Below are positions 23,396-30,806 of a stretch of DNA of 33,548 bases, one piece after another. A program made the position numbers and the translations under genes. This DNA comes from Candidatus Bipolaricaulota bacterium (lineage in GTDB: Bacteria; Bipolaricaulota; Bipolaricaulia; UBA7950; UBA9294). Position 1 is the stretch's first letter. Every line of letters starts with the position of its first letter. The notes beneath the pieces were generated by a model that searched no databases, was not told the DNA's origin, and saw only the letters and a list, made by a program, of their open reading frames with translations. The stretch spans positions 1 to 33,548 of the forward strand of contig JAUWGE010000019.1 in assembly GCA_030606565.1 (NCBI GenBank). The letters run 5' to 3'.

Positions 23396-25420
23396 ATGTC
23401 AGATCGCAAGATACGTAGCATGACACCAGACGATCTCTACCGGTTCCAACTGATCTCCGATCCGCAAATTTCACCGGACGGCAAGATCTCCATCTACTGC
23501 GTGCACCGGGTGGATAAAGAAAAAGAGAAGAAGTACGCCAACCTATGGATTGTGCTCACCACCGGTGGCGAGGCCAGCCAGTTTACTTATGGAGATCAAT
23601 CGGACACCCGACCCCGTTTCTCACCCGATGGCACGAAGATCGCCTTTCTCTCCAACCGTGATGAGGAGAAACAACCTCAAATCTACCTCATGCCCGTTTA
23701 TGGAGGTGAGGCGCACAAGCTCACCGACCTTAAGGGTACGATCGAGTCCTTCGAATGGTCACCCAATGGGGAAAAGCTTCTTCTGCAGTTTCGTGAAAAG
23801 GACGAAAAGGAGATCGAAAGGGAGAAGGATGAGGAGAAAAAGAAACTGGGGATCGTCTACCGGCACATCACACGCGTCTTCTTCAAAGAGGATGGAGTCG
23901 GGTTCTTACCGAATGAGCGGTGGCATCTATTAACGGTCGATGTCGCCACTGGGAAGACGACCCAGCTTACAGGGGGTGGGATCTTCGATGAGCGGGAACC
24001 TGCCTGGTCACCCGATGGAACCAAGATTGCCTTCTGCTCCAATCGCAGCAAGGACCCAGATCTCGATCCCGACGCGATCGACCTCTATGTGCTCGCGATT
24101 AAGGATAAGACAATCCGCAAGATTGAGACCCCGCTGGGGCCGAAAGGGAGTCCGACCTTCTCCCCCGACAGGAGTTGGCTCGCCTACTATGGCCACGAGG
24201 GCAAAGGGCAGGACTGGAAGCAGACACGGCTATGGATCGTCCCGGCAACCGGCGAGGGCCAGCCGCGCAATCTCACGAAAGACTACGATTTCAACGTCTC
24301 TTCCTGGACGATCAACGACATGGGGAGCCTGCCCCAGGTCCCCCCGACGTGGTCGAAGGACGGAAAGACGATCTTTTTTCAGGTGGCCCACCACGGGAAC
24401 ACCATCCTAAAGTCGCTGACGATGGATGGGAGTTCCCTTGCCCTGTGCGAAGTGATCGATGAGGATGGAGTTGTGGGTGCGTTCAGTTTCGATCGCGAGC
24501 AGGAAAAGTTGCTCTACTTCCACGGGAATATGCGCGACCCCGGTCAGGTCTGGCTTCGCGAGATGGCCTCTGGTCGCTCCCGCGTGCTGGCGGGGGTCAA
24601 TGAGAAGCTGTTAAGGGAAATAGATCTGGGAGAGATGGAGCAGGTGTGGTTCAAAGGTGCTGCCGGCAATGATCTGCAGGGGTGGATCCTGAAGCCGCCC
24701 GCTTTTGACCCATCGAGGAAGTATCCCTCAATACTGGAAATCCACGGCGGGCCTCGGGTGCAGTACGGGAACTTCTTTATGCACGAGTTCTACTTTCTAG
24801 CTGCCCAGGGCTATGTCGTTTATTTCTGCAATCCACGGGGCGGACAGGGTTACGGTGAAGCGCACTCCAAAGCCATCCACAACAACTGGGGAACGGTCGA
24901 TTATGATGATCTGATGGCGTGGACCGATTTCGTGGCGGGGAAACCTTACATCGATGAAGCCCGCATGGGTGTCACTGGAGGCAGTTACGGTGGCCACATG
25001 ACCGCTTGGATCATCGGTCATACCGATCGCTTCACGGCGGCGGTGACGCAGCGTTGCGTGAGTAACCTCGTAAGCATGTACGGGTCAAGCGACTTCAACT
25101 GGGCCCTCCAACAGGAGTTCGGAGACGCCCCCCCGTGGGAGGATCTTCACAACTACTGGGAGCAGTCGCCTATGAAGCACATCGGAAGTGCGAAGACACC
25201 AACTCTCATCATCCACAGCGAACAGGATCTGCGCTGTGCCATTGAACAGGGCGAGCAGGTGTTTGTCGCCTTGAAGCGCTTGGGGGTGGGAACGGAAATG
25301 GTGCGCTTTCCGGATGAGCCACACGGTCTGTCGCGTGAAGGGCGTACCGATCGCCGTGTCGCACGGCTGGAACATATCCTCCGTTGGTTCAACCGCTACC
25401 TGAAAGGGAAGAACGGCTGA
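23396..25420 (+). CDS. S9-family prolyl oligopeptidase-type peptidase
   Basis: A 674-residue serine peptidase of family S9 (acylaminoacyl-peptidase/DPP IV-like branch). Residues 1-400 form a beta-propeller with TolB-like blades (ISPDGKISIYCV, FSPDGTKIAFLSNRD, WSPNGEKLLL, WSPDGTKIAFCSNRS). Residues 420-674 form an alpha/beta hydrolase with HGGPRVQYG (oxyanion region), nucleophile S530 in GGSYGGHMT, D611 in HSEQDLRC and H643 in EPHGLSREG, the complete triad. No signal peptide is present, so it is cytosolic and should release short peptides or blocked N-terminal residues. ATG 23396 has ggagg upstream; an in-frame TTG at 23339 precedes that site. It is followed by the convergent alpha/beta hydrolase gene. 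Confidence 0.92.
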   Translation: MSDRKIRSMTPDDLYRFQLISDPQISPDGKISIYCVHRVDKEKEKKYANLWIVLTTGGEASQFTYGDQSDTRPRFSPDGTKIAFLSNRDEEKQPQIYLMPVYGGEAHKLTDLKGTIESFEWSPNGEKLLLQFREKDEKEIEREKDEEKKKLGIVYRHITRVFFKEDGVGFLPNERWHLLTVDVATGKTTQLTGGGIFDEREPAWSPDGTKIAFCSNRSKDPDLDPDAIDLYVLAIKDKTIRKIETPLGPKGSPTFSPDRSWLAYYGHEGKGQDWKQTRLWIVPATGEGQPRNLTKDYDFNVSSWTINDMGSLPQVPPTWSKDGKTIFFQVAHHGNTILKSLTMDGSSLALCEVIDEDGVVGAFSFDREQEKLLYFHGNMRDPGQVWLREMASGRSRVLAGVNEKLLREIDLGEMEQVWFKGAAGNDLQGWILKPPAFDPSRKYPSILEIHGGPRVQYGNFFMHEFYFLAAQGYVVYFCNPRGGQGYGEAHSKAIHNNWGTVDYDDLMAWTDFVAGKPYIDEARMGVTGGSYGGHMTAWIIGHTDRFTAAVTQRCVSNLVSMYGSSDFNWALQQEFGDAPPWEDLHNYWEQSPMKHIGSAKTPTLIIHSEQDLRCAIEQGEQVFVALKRLGVGTEMVRFPDEPHGLSREGRTDRRVARLEHILRWFNRYLKGKNG

Positions 25421-25497
25421 CGAATCCTGTGGGGACGGTGCCTGGTGCACTAGCCTCGCTGCGTTGATTCGCCTTGTGCGCGCAGGACGTTGGTCGC

Positions 25498-26427
25498 CTA
25501 ACAAAAGTCGTCACCCAACTGCCCCTGTGGGAGTCCGGTAGCCCCTTCTTTCAGGAAGGAGGAGACGAGCGGGTAGAAGAGGTCTGGGCGTTCAATCGGG
25601 ACCGCGTGTCCACAATTGGGAAAAGAGATATACTGCGCGTTTGGGATTAAGGCCGCTGCCTGCCGCGCATAGCACGTAGGGATGAAATTGTCCCGCTCCC
25701 CGCAGATGATCAGGGTCTTTGCAGATATGCGTGGTAGGGCTGAGAGAATCGGCCGAAGCTCTTGCCTTGAGGTTCCTAGAAGTCCGTTTTCAGACCGCAA
25801 TATCGCCAGGAAGGCCTGCTGGGCACCGGGAAGAGTGGCCAGTTCCACGTGGGCAGAAACCCATTCCGCTGGCGCTCTGCTGGGGTCCGCAAAACACCGA
25901 CTGATGTAGCGCTTAACGCCCTTTGGCGTGGGGCAAAGAAGAAGCTCGCCAAGCAGAGGTAGGGTGCACAGGTGTAAAAAGGGATGCAGCCGCCGGCCGA
26001 GGAGGGCGGAGCTCACCAACACGAGGCGTTGTACTCGCACTGGCATTTGAAGGGTCAGGGCGATTCCAATACCACCGCCCATGGACAGGCCAACAATGTG
26101 TGCCCACTCAATCTCTTGGAGGCTCATGAAGCCTAGTGCCACATGGACGAAAAAATCCACCGAATAGCCACGGAAGGGCTTGTCGGATCGACCGAGTCCG
26201 GGAAGTTCCAGCGCCCAGAGCCGGAAGTGATCATCAAGCCGTTCAAAAGCCCCGAGCCAATCCTCGACTGAGCCTCCGAGACCAGGAAGCAGAAGCACGT
26301 TCTCCCCATGTCCCCTTACCCAATAGCGGAGTCGGAAGCCATCCACTTTTGCGTAGCGGTCACGAGGAAACTTGCGCTCATCTGCACCCGGCAAACTGTT
26401 CCTTAATGAACGCGGTGACCTTTTCAT
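25498..26427 (-). CDS. Alpha/beta hydrolase
   Basis: A 309-residue single-domain hydrolase. ENVLLLPGLGGSVEDW is the oxyanion loop, LELPGLGRSDKP the second strand-loop, GLSMGGGIGIAL the nucleophile elbow (S115), CGERDNFIP carries the acid (D246) and NCGHAVPIERP the histidine (H274). This is the common esterase/lipase/C-C hydrolase pattern, and the substrate cannot be inferred. No signal peptide is seen. The ATG at 26427 follows taagga, while the frame is open further upstream to 26502. A -10 box (TATAAT on the minus strand) lies at 26494-26499. Confidence 0.88.
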   Translation of the reverse strand: MKRSPRSLRNSLPGADERKFPRDRYAKVDGFRLRYWVRGHGENVLLLPGLGGSVEDWLGAFERLDDHFRLWALELPGLGRSDKPFRGYSVDFFVHVALGFMSLQEIEWAHIVGLSMGGGIGIALTLQMPVRVQRLVLVSSALLGRRLHPFLHLCTLPLLGELLLCPTPKGVKRYISRCFADPSRAPAEWVSAHVELATLPGAQQAFLAILRSENGLLGTSRQELRPILSALPRISAKTLIICGERDNFIPTCYARQAAALIPNAQYISFPNCGHAVPIERPDLFYPLVSSFLKEGATGLPQGQLGDDFC

Positions 26428-26493
26428 GTTCGGTTCCTTAGAGGTGAGAAAGGGAGAAAAACAGCTAGGATGAAAACCCCTTCTCCGCACCTC

Positions 26494-26499
26494 ATTATA
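26494..26499 (-). promoter_or_regulatory. -10 box for the alpha/beta hydrolase gene
   Basis: A perfect TATAAT on the minus strand in an A/T-rich stretch (26490-26535), about 65 bp before ATG 26427. No good -35 hexamer is visible, so it may need an activator. Confidence 0.4.
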
Positions 26500-26715
26500 C
26501 ACTCATAAATAACATAAATATCCTTAAAAGCCCTTCTATTCTCACCCAAGCAGGCTTGACAGGAAGACCGTGCACTGGCTGTTTGGTACTCTGCGCTTGA
26601 TTTTTGCCTGGAAGGGTGCGACACTAGCTGACCACGATGCATCGGGGGTTCCAAGTTTGCCTGGAGAAGAGGGTATCCCGTTTGCAGGGTGAACGGTCTC
26701 AAGGGGGAGGGCGAG

Positions 26716-27684
26716 ATGGATGATGCTTTAGGTATAGTAATTGCCATTGGGCTTGCTCTAGCGCTTGTGGTAGCATTATTTATGTTGGTTATCCCTGAGC
26801 CGGCGCAGCGGGCGGTGATCGCGACTGAGCGGCTCGATGTCGCTGTACTGACGTTCGAAAACAGTTCGTCATGGCCTGGGGTAGGAGAGACGCTTCGTGC
26901 CCGGATTGAGACGGAGCTTGTCAACGCTTCCGGAATCACGGTCTTTTCTCGATCGCGCTTGGACGAACTGCTCACCGAGCAGATGCTCGGTGAGGTGGGA
27001 TTAATCGACCCAGCCACCGCGGCCTGTATCGGCTCTCTGACCGGGGTCAGCAAGTTGTTGACCGGAACGGTCTACGGGATCGAGTCGCGCTCGGAAGAAA
27101 CGACGGTCTGCGAGGAATGGAAAGATGGGGAGTGTGTCCAATCCGTACCGGCGATCCGCCACACAGTGCGACTTCTGGGACAAATCCAAGTTGTGAGCGC
27201 GCAGACTGGCCAAATTGAGCAAGCACTCGATGTTGAGAGGGGAGAAAGCATCACTGTCAAGCAGGGGAATACCTTCGGCGGCTATGAGACGCTGATCGCT
27301 CAGGCGGCCGACGACATCGCCTCAGACATGGCCTCTCTCCTCACTTTGACCTACACTCGGGAGCTTCGCTACGGACTCTACAGATCGGTAAAGCCAAAGA
27401 GAAACGGCTATGTGGGTGAAGACGAGACCACCCGCTTCGAGCGCTCTGATGGTGAGGCTTACCTAATCGTTCACTTCACCCGTATCCGAAGTGATGATTC
27501 CTTTGACCTCTCGTGGATCGATCCTGAGGGGAACGTCGTTAAAAGTGTGGACGACATCGTGAGTAGTCGAGACTGGCGTCTCTACCAATTGGATCTCTCC
27601 GGTTTGCCCGACGGGCGTTTCACCGTGAGTGGAGCGCTCAACGGAATCGAGGCGTTCGAGAAGGCATTTATCCTTAACCCCTAG
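26716..27684 (+). CDS. CsgG-like domain protein with N-terminal membrane anchor
   Basis: A 322-residue protein with one N-terminal hydrophobic segment (about 5-27) and an extracytoplasmic CsgG/LpoB-like domain (about 38-210): LDVAVLTFENSSSWPGVGETLRARIETELV, ITVFSRSRLDELLTEQ, ATAACIGSLTGVSKLLTGTV, then a sheet strand RLLGQIQVVSAQTGQI and QAADDIASDMASLL. CsgG proteins form outer-membrane secretion pores as lipoproteins; here the anchor lacks a lipobox, so a pore is not supported and a periplasmic or surface scaffold is more likely. A beta-rich C-terminal domain of about 90 residues follows. ATG 26716 is set by aagggggagg at 26701-26710, which excludes GTG 26689. Confidence 0.7.
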   Translation: MDDALGIVIAIGLALALVVALFMLVIPEPAQRAVIATERLDVAVLTFENSSSWPGVGETLRARIETELVNASGITVFSRSRLDELLTEQMLGEVGLIDPATAACIGSLTGVSKLLTGTVYGIESRSEETTVCEEWKDGECVQSVPAIRHTVRLLGQIQVVSAQTGQIEQALDVERGESITVKQGNTFGGYETLIAQAADDIASDMASLLTLTYTRELRYGLYRSVKPKRNGYVGEDETTRFERSDGEAYLIVHFTRIRSDDSFDLSWIDPEGNVVKSVDDIVSSRDWRLYQLDLSGLPDGRFTVSGALNGIEAFEKAFILNP

Positions 27685-27767
27685 GATCTGAACCAGCTTT
27701 TTGGTGAATCAGTAAGCCTCTCGTGACTTGTGTAAATTCATAAACTGTTCAAGTGAGGGACTAGTCC

Positions 27768-27851
27768 TTACTTGGATAAATCCGCGTAAGATTTTCTGAG
27801 CGGCACGGGATGGACCTCCGCTTTCTTCCACTCAAACCCATCTTCTACAGT
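27768..27851 (-). pseudogene. Possible 3' coding remnant next to the tRNA-derived repeat
   Basis: On the minus strand a frame reads TVEDGFEWKKAEVHPVPLR and then KSYADLSK before a TAA at 27768-27770. It looks like the tail of a protein whose upstream part is cut off near the 27868-27921 repeat. I recognise no family. The rest of the 372-bp stretch 27685-28056 holds only the repeat and nothing else I can name. Confidence 0.3.
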
Positions 27852-27867
27852 TCTTGCAGGGTTCGAC

Positions 27868-27921
27868 GCAGGAAACGCTGTTGTATAGCTACTTTCAGGT
27901 ACATGCTCCCCGTCGAGGACT
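27868..27921. repeat. 54-bp imperfect direct repeat, distal copy (att-like)
   Basis: Matches 29448-29501 at 49 of 54 positions. It includes a degenerate copy of the last 16 or so bases of tRNA-Asn and the 38 bp that follow the tRNA 3' end. Together with the tRNA-side copy it encloses the 1.5-kb PLD nuclease/RHH segment. Confidence 0.8.
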
Positions 27922-28056
27922 ACTTTCAAACTCCTCACGGCCTCATAGTCCCTGCCGATCTGATCTGTGCGTAGCTTGGAGACACATACATCCGGCTCCT
28001 CTGGAGCGCTAATCCCACTAGAGGTACCACGTATATATACCCAAGAGCGGATTTCC

Positions 28057-28581
28057 TTACTCTAACATATTCCAGATCTCATTAAACTCTTTCACGTACA
28101 CTTCAGCTATCTCTTTGCAGCTGATGAACACAACGTTCTCGAAGTTATTGTCATCCGCATTATCGGACCAGTTGTAAGAACCAGTTATCACGAGTCTTTC
28201 ATCAATCACGGCAAACTTGTGATGGAGAAGGCCCGTTACATGTTCAACCCTGACTTCAATACCAGCATGGATGAGTTTTGGAAATTGCCGGTTTCCTTCA
28301 TCACTATCCTGGCCATCATCAAGAAGGATGCGCACTGTTGTGACTCCACGGTCGTGAGCTCGTATCACAGCATCTGCTAATTGATCGTCTGTGAATGAGT
28401 ACATCGCAATATAGATGCTTTTCTCAGCTTCATCTAGGGCTTTGATGATCTCACTCTCGATCACTCCATCAACGCTAGGCGAGACGAAAAAAGCTTCTAC
28501 GCAACAACACGCACTGTTTGGCAGAACGGTAAAGCTAAACACTGTAACCAACAATAGACACAGCAACGCTACACGTTTCAT
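28057..28581 (-). CDS. Exported PLD-family nuclease (single HKD motif)
   Basis: A 174-residue phospholipase D superfamily protein of the small Nuc type, active as a dimer sharing two HKD motifs. A signal sequence covers residues 1-24 and is followed by a CCC cluster, so it is exported and perhaps lipid-anchored. The core has EKSIYIAMYSFTDDQLADAVIRAHDRGV (typical strand-helix), VRILLDDGQ, and the catalytic HHKFAVID (H120, K122, D127) with GSYNWSDNADDNNFENVV behind it. Known relatives degrade DNA or RNA, or hydrolyse phospholipid. The gene starts at ATG 28581 after gaggtgat, opposite an RHH regulator gene, with inverted repeats between them. Confidence 0.88.
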   Translation of the reverse strand: MKRVALLCLLLVTVFSFTVLPNSACCCVEAFFVSPSVDGVIESEIIKALDEAEKSIYIAMYSFTDDQLADAVIRAHDRGVTTVRILLDDGQDSDEGNRQFPKLIHAGIEVRVEHVTGLLHHKFAVIDERLVITGSYNWSDNADDNNFENVVFISCKEIAEVYVKEFNEIWNMLE

Positions 28582-28587
28582 CTATAT

Positions 28588-28649
28588 CACCTCATGAAGA
28601 GGTGTACATGAAACACCTTATGGGTGTCAAGTAGGGTAATATAAGGTGT
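28588..28649. promoter_or_regulatory. Cluster of inverted repeats between the PLD nuclease and RHH genes
   Basis: ACACCTTAT (28613-28621) and ATAAGGTGT (28641-28649) are a perfect 9-bp inverted repeat with a 19-bp spacer. ACACC (28613-28617) also pairs with GGTGT (28623-28627), and CACCTC (28588-28593) with GAGGTG (28599-28604). The shared half-site is ACACC(T). They cover the minus-strand promoter of the nuclease gene. The adjacent ribbon-helix-helix protein is the obvious candidate to bind them. Confidence 0.6.
28603..28630 (-). promoter_or_regulatory. Promoter of the PLD nuclease gene
   Basis: On the minus strand TTGACA (28625-28630, perfect -35) and a weak -10 TGTACA (28603-28608) with a 16-bp spacer. 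The -35 box lies between the arms of the ACACCTTAT inverted repeat. Confidence 0.5.
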
Positions 28650-28661
28650 CCACTAGGCGTC

Positions 28662-28690
28662 TTGATGATAGTTCTCCTCCTACATACCAT
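28662..28690 (+). promoter_or_regulatory. Promoter of the RHH gene, giving a leaderless transcript
   Basis: TTGATG (28662-28667) and TACCAT (28685-28690) with a 17-bp spacer. The predicted start coincides with ATG 28697, and no ribosome binding site precedes that codon. Confidence 0.4.
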
Positions 28691-28696
28691 CGCTTC

Positions 28697-28870
28697 ATGT
28701 CCACTGAAAGGTTCCACTTACGTGTCGATAAAGAGATGCGTGAGAATCGCGTCTTGGAACGGTTACGTGAGATCGGTAAGAAGCGCAAAAGGTCAGTGAG
28801 TTTCTTGATTCGAGAAGCTCTGTTGCAATACGTTCAGGATCAAGAAAGCAAAGACCTTTCCGTTGACTAG
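28697..28870 (+). CDS. Ribbon-helix-helix transcriptional regulator
   Basis: A 57-residue protein with the MetJ/Arc/CopG fold: MSTERFHLRVDKEM contains the DNA-contacting beta strand, NRVLERLREIGKKRKRSVSF the first helix and turn, and LIREALLQYVQDQ the second helix. Such proteins bind operators as paired dimers. An in-frame GTG at 28646 would add 17 residues without homology, so ATG 28697 is preferred, although no Shine-Dalgarno precedes it. It is divergent from the PLD nuclease gene and faces a group of ACACC inverted repeats, so it likely represses both genes. Confidence 0.72.
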   Translation: MSTERFHLRVDKEMRENRVLERLREIGKKRKRSVSFLIREALLQYVQDQESKDLSVD

Positions 28871-28900
28871 TGAGTATTGTCACCTAAGAGCAGAAGACAA

Positions 28901-29104
28901 TCGACGCAGCAACGCTCCTACACCACCTGGCTCGGTACAGGCGTCGGCCAGGCGCAGGATACGCAGCTTGTACTCTGCCGTGAAATGACGTCGTGCAGGC
29001 TTCTCTGGAACCTCTGGGTCGAGTCCAACCCTTCCTCCTTGCTGAAGGATGGTCCTCTGCTTAGCTTTCATCACTGAAACTCCCGTGCTCGTGTTGGTGG
29101 TCAT
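28901..29104 (-). pseudogene. IS3-family transposase OrfA, N-terminal fragment
   Basis: The frame from ATG 29104 reads through KPARRHFTAEYKLRILRLAD and ACTEPGGVGALLRR, the characteristic start of an IS3-group OrfA helix-turn-helix protein, which should continue EGLYSSHL. At about 28901 homology stops and unrelated sequence ends the frame at 28880. OrfB and the rest of the IS are absent. The left part of the IS may extend to about 29160. Confidence 0.75.
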
Positions 29105-29154
29105 CCTCTTCTCTCCCTTCCACCCTCTACAGTAATTCTATGGTGGGTAGGTGT

Positions 29155-29232
29155 CTCACTCATATTGGCACAGAGGGCGCCATCGATTACGAAGGCCTGT
29201 CCCGTGATGAACGAGCAGGATGAGCCGGGCAT
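29155..29232 (-). pseudogene. C-terminal fragment of a short-chain dehydrogenase (SDR)
   Basis: The minus strand encodes GSSCSFITGQAFVIDGALCA in one frame. This is the near-universal C-terminal block of SDR enzymes (SSFITGQxxxVDGG). Nothing upstream of it belongs to an SDR, so it is a relic, probably cut by the IS3 insertion. The rest of 29233-29447 holds nothing I recognise. Confidence 0.65.
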
Positions 29233-29447
29233 CTAGTGAAAACACTGATAATTATGCATCTGGTACACCCGAGATAACTTGAACTTCTCTACTCCATGCG
29301 ACAGAAGATTGCTCTTCTTGCGAAGGCGCTAGACGATTCCGATAGCAGAGGTCCTCGAATAGTTTGTTTCAGCCCTCATGGCAACACCCCAAACGCCGGT
29401 GGGAGCTCAGTACGAACGACACGGAGCACAAAAAAGCAAAGGATGAG

Positions 29448-29501
29448 GCAGGAAATGCTGTTGTATAGCTACTTTCAGGTGCATGCTCCTCGGGGAGGAC
29501 T
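29448..29501. repeat. 54-bp imperfect direct repeat, tRNA-side copy (att-like)
   Basis: Partner of 27868-27921. It contains the 16 bp at the 3' end of tRNA-Asn plus 38 bp of its downstream flank, the typical layout of an attachment site at a tRNA gene. Confidence 0.8.
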
Positions 29502-29558
29502 CGAACCTCCAACCATTCGGTTAACAGCCGAGCGCTCTACCAATTGAGCTACCGAGGA
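29486..29558 (-). tRNA. tRNA-Asn (anticodon GTT)
   Basis: A 73-nt cloverleaf. The acceptor stem is TCCTCGG/CCGAGGA with discriminator G, the D-stem GCTC/GAGC, the anticodon loop CTGTTAA, and the T-arm GGAGG-TTCGAGT-CCTCC. CCA is not encoded. The top anticodon-stem pair is C27 with A43 rather than C-G, a small departure from the usual tRNA-Asn. It is followed downstream (lower coordinates) by the att-like repeat. Confidence 0.92.
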
Positions 29559-29602
29559 ATGCGTCTCTATTCTATCGGCCTGTTAAGCCTTCGTCAACTT
29601 TC

Positions 29603-30679
29603 TTAAGCCGCAGCGTACAAGAGCTGGCGGATGACCTTTGATGCCTGTTTAAGATCGGTAACGGCAATGTGCTCTTCCGTTGCGTGTGCCGCCTTCCCGC
29701 CGAAGCCGAGAACTACCGCGTCGATCCCTCTCCCATTCAGGATAAGAGCGTCCGTTCCCCCTGTGATAACCTGCGGCTTTGGCTCAAGGCCGGCAGCAGC
29801 GATCGCCTGTTTAGCCAGTTGCACAACTAGTGCGTCCTCAGAGACCTGCGACGCCTTATACTCTAGATCGACCTTTACCTCGACCTGCGCTCCCATCTCC
29901 TTTGCTGCCTCTTCGAAGGCACGGCGCATCACCTCGGCCTGGCGCATGCACTTGTCATGGCTGAGGCTGCGACACTCGGCTTGAATCGTCACCTTCTCCG
30001 GCACACCGTTTCGAATCATCCCACCATGGATCGTTCCCACATTGGCGGTCGTCTCCTCATCGATGCGTCCCTCGGGCATCGTGGCAATGGCCTTAGCGGC
30101 AACTCGAATCGCTGAGATTCCCTTCTCCGGTTCCATTCCAGCATGTGCCGCTTTCCCTTTAATGTTGATGTCGAGTGAGACGTGCGAGGGTCCTCCGATG
30201 ATCACCGTATCCAGCTCGTCGCCATCGACGACGAATCCTCTCTTGGATTGGATCATTGTAAGATCGAGGTTCTTGGAACCGAGAAGCCCAACCTCCTCGC
30301 CGCGGGTAATCACGATCTCCACTGGCGGCCGTCTCTCCGCTGTTCTCACTGCCTCGAGAATCGCGGCGATACCGGCCTTATCATCGGCACCAAGGATCGT
30401 CTCCCCGGCGGAGCGGATCACCCCGTCCTCGATCACCGGCTTGATCCCTTTCCCCGGCTTCACTGTGTCAGCATGAGCACCGAGGAGAATCGGTTCGGTC
30501 TTCTCCGATCCTTTTGCAGGGACGTGGGCGATCAGGTTCCCGTAGGCGTCGAGTTCACAGCGTGCTTCAAGCTCCTTTTCTAAGAGATCCTTCAGATAGT
30601 CGATGAACCGCGCCTCCTCGCCCGACTCGCTGTTGATCCGCACCATATCGCAGAACACTTCAATCAATCGCTCGCTCAT
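29603..30679 (-). CDS. M20-family metallopeptidase (PepT-like)
   Basis: A 358-residue cytosolic dizinc exopeptidase. Metal and catalytic residues are visible in order: H69 and D71 in GAHADTVKP, D99/D100 in LGADDKAG, E128/E129 in TRGEEVGLLG, and D152 or D154 in VVDGDELD. The dimerisation domain begins near PSHVSLDINIKGKAAHAGMEP, and the last ligand is the histidine in HATEEHIAV. It belongs to the PepT-like branch and should release N-terminal residues from di- or tripeptides. ATG 30679 is fixed by aaaggagg. It may work with the S9 peptidase in peptide use, but they are not linked. Confidence 0.9.
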   Translation of the reverse strand: MSERLIEVFCDMVRINSESGEEARFIDYLKDLLEKELEARCELDAYGNLIAHVPAKGSEKTEPILLGAHADTVKPGKGIKPVIEDGVIRSAGETILGADDKAGIAAILEAVRTAERRPPVEIVITRGEEVGLLGSKNLDLTMIQSKRGFVVDGDELDTVIIGGPSHVSLDINIKGKAAHAGMEPEKGISAIRVAAKAIATMPEGRIDEETTANVGTIHGGMIRNGVPEKVTIQAECRSLSHDKCMRQAEVMRRAFEEAAKEMGAQVEVKVDLEYKASQVSEDALVVQLAKQAIAAAGLEPKPQVITGGTDALILNGRGIDAVVLGFGGKAAHATEEHIAVTDLKQASKVIRQLLYAAA

Positions 30680-30725
30680 GCTCCTCCTTTTGTTACCGTC
30701 CTTTGTAATGGCAAGGTCTGTCGCA

Positions 30726-30754
30726 AGTATAGGTGAACAGCGGTATGACTCCAA
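30726..30754 (-). promoter_or_regulatory. Promoter of the M20 peptidase gene
   Basis: On the minus strand TTGGAG (30749-30754) and TATACT (30726-30731, 5 of 6) with a 17-bp spacer, about 47 bp before the start codon. Confidence 0.45.
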
Positions 30755-30806
30755 GGTTGACGACGCCGGGGCGGCGATCTATTGTCTCATAGGAAGGCGG
30801 TGAAGG

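Noticed and set aside
29296-29547. Small plus-strand frame ending in GGLEPPTIRLTAERST
   Set aside because: Its C-terminal half is the antisense of tRNA-Asn, a common false gene; the rest shows no family features.
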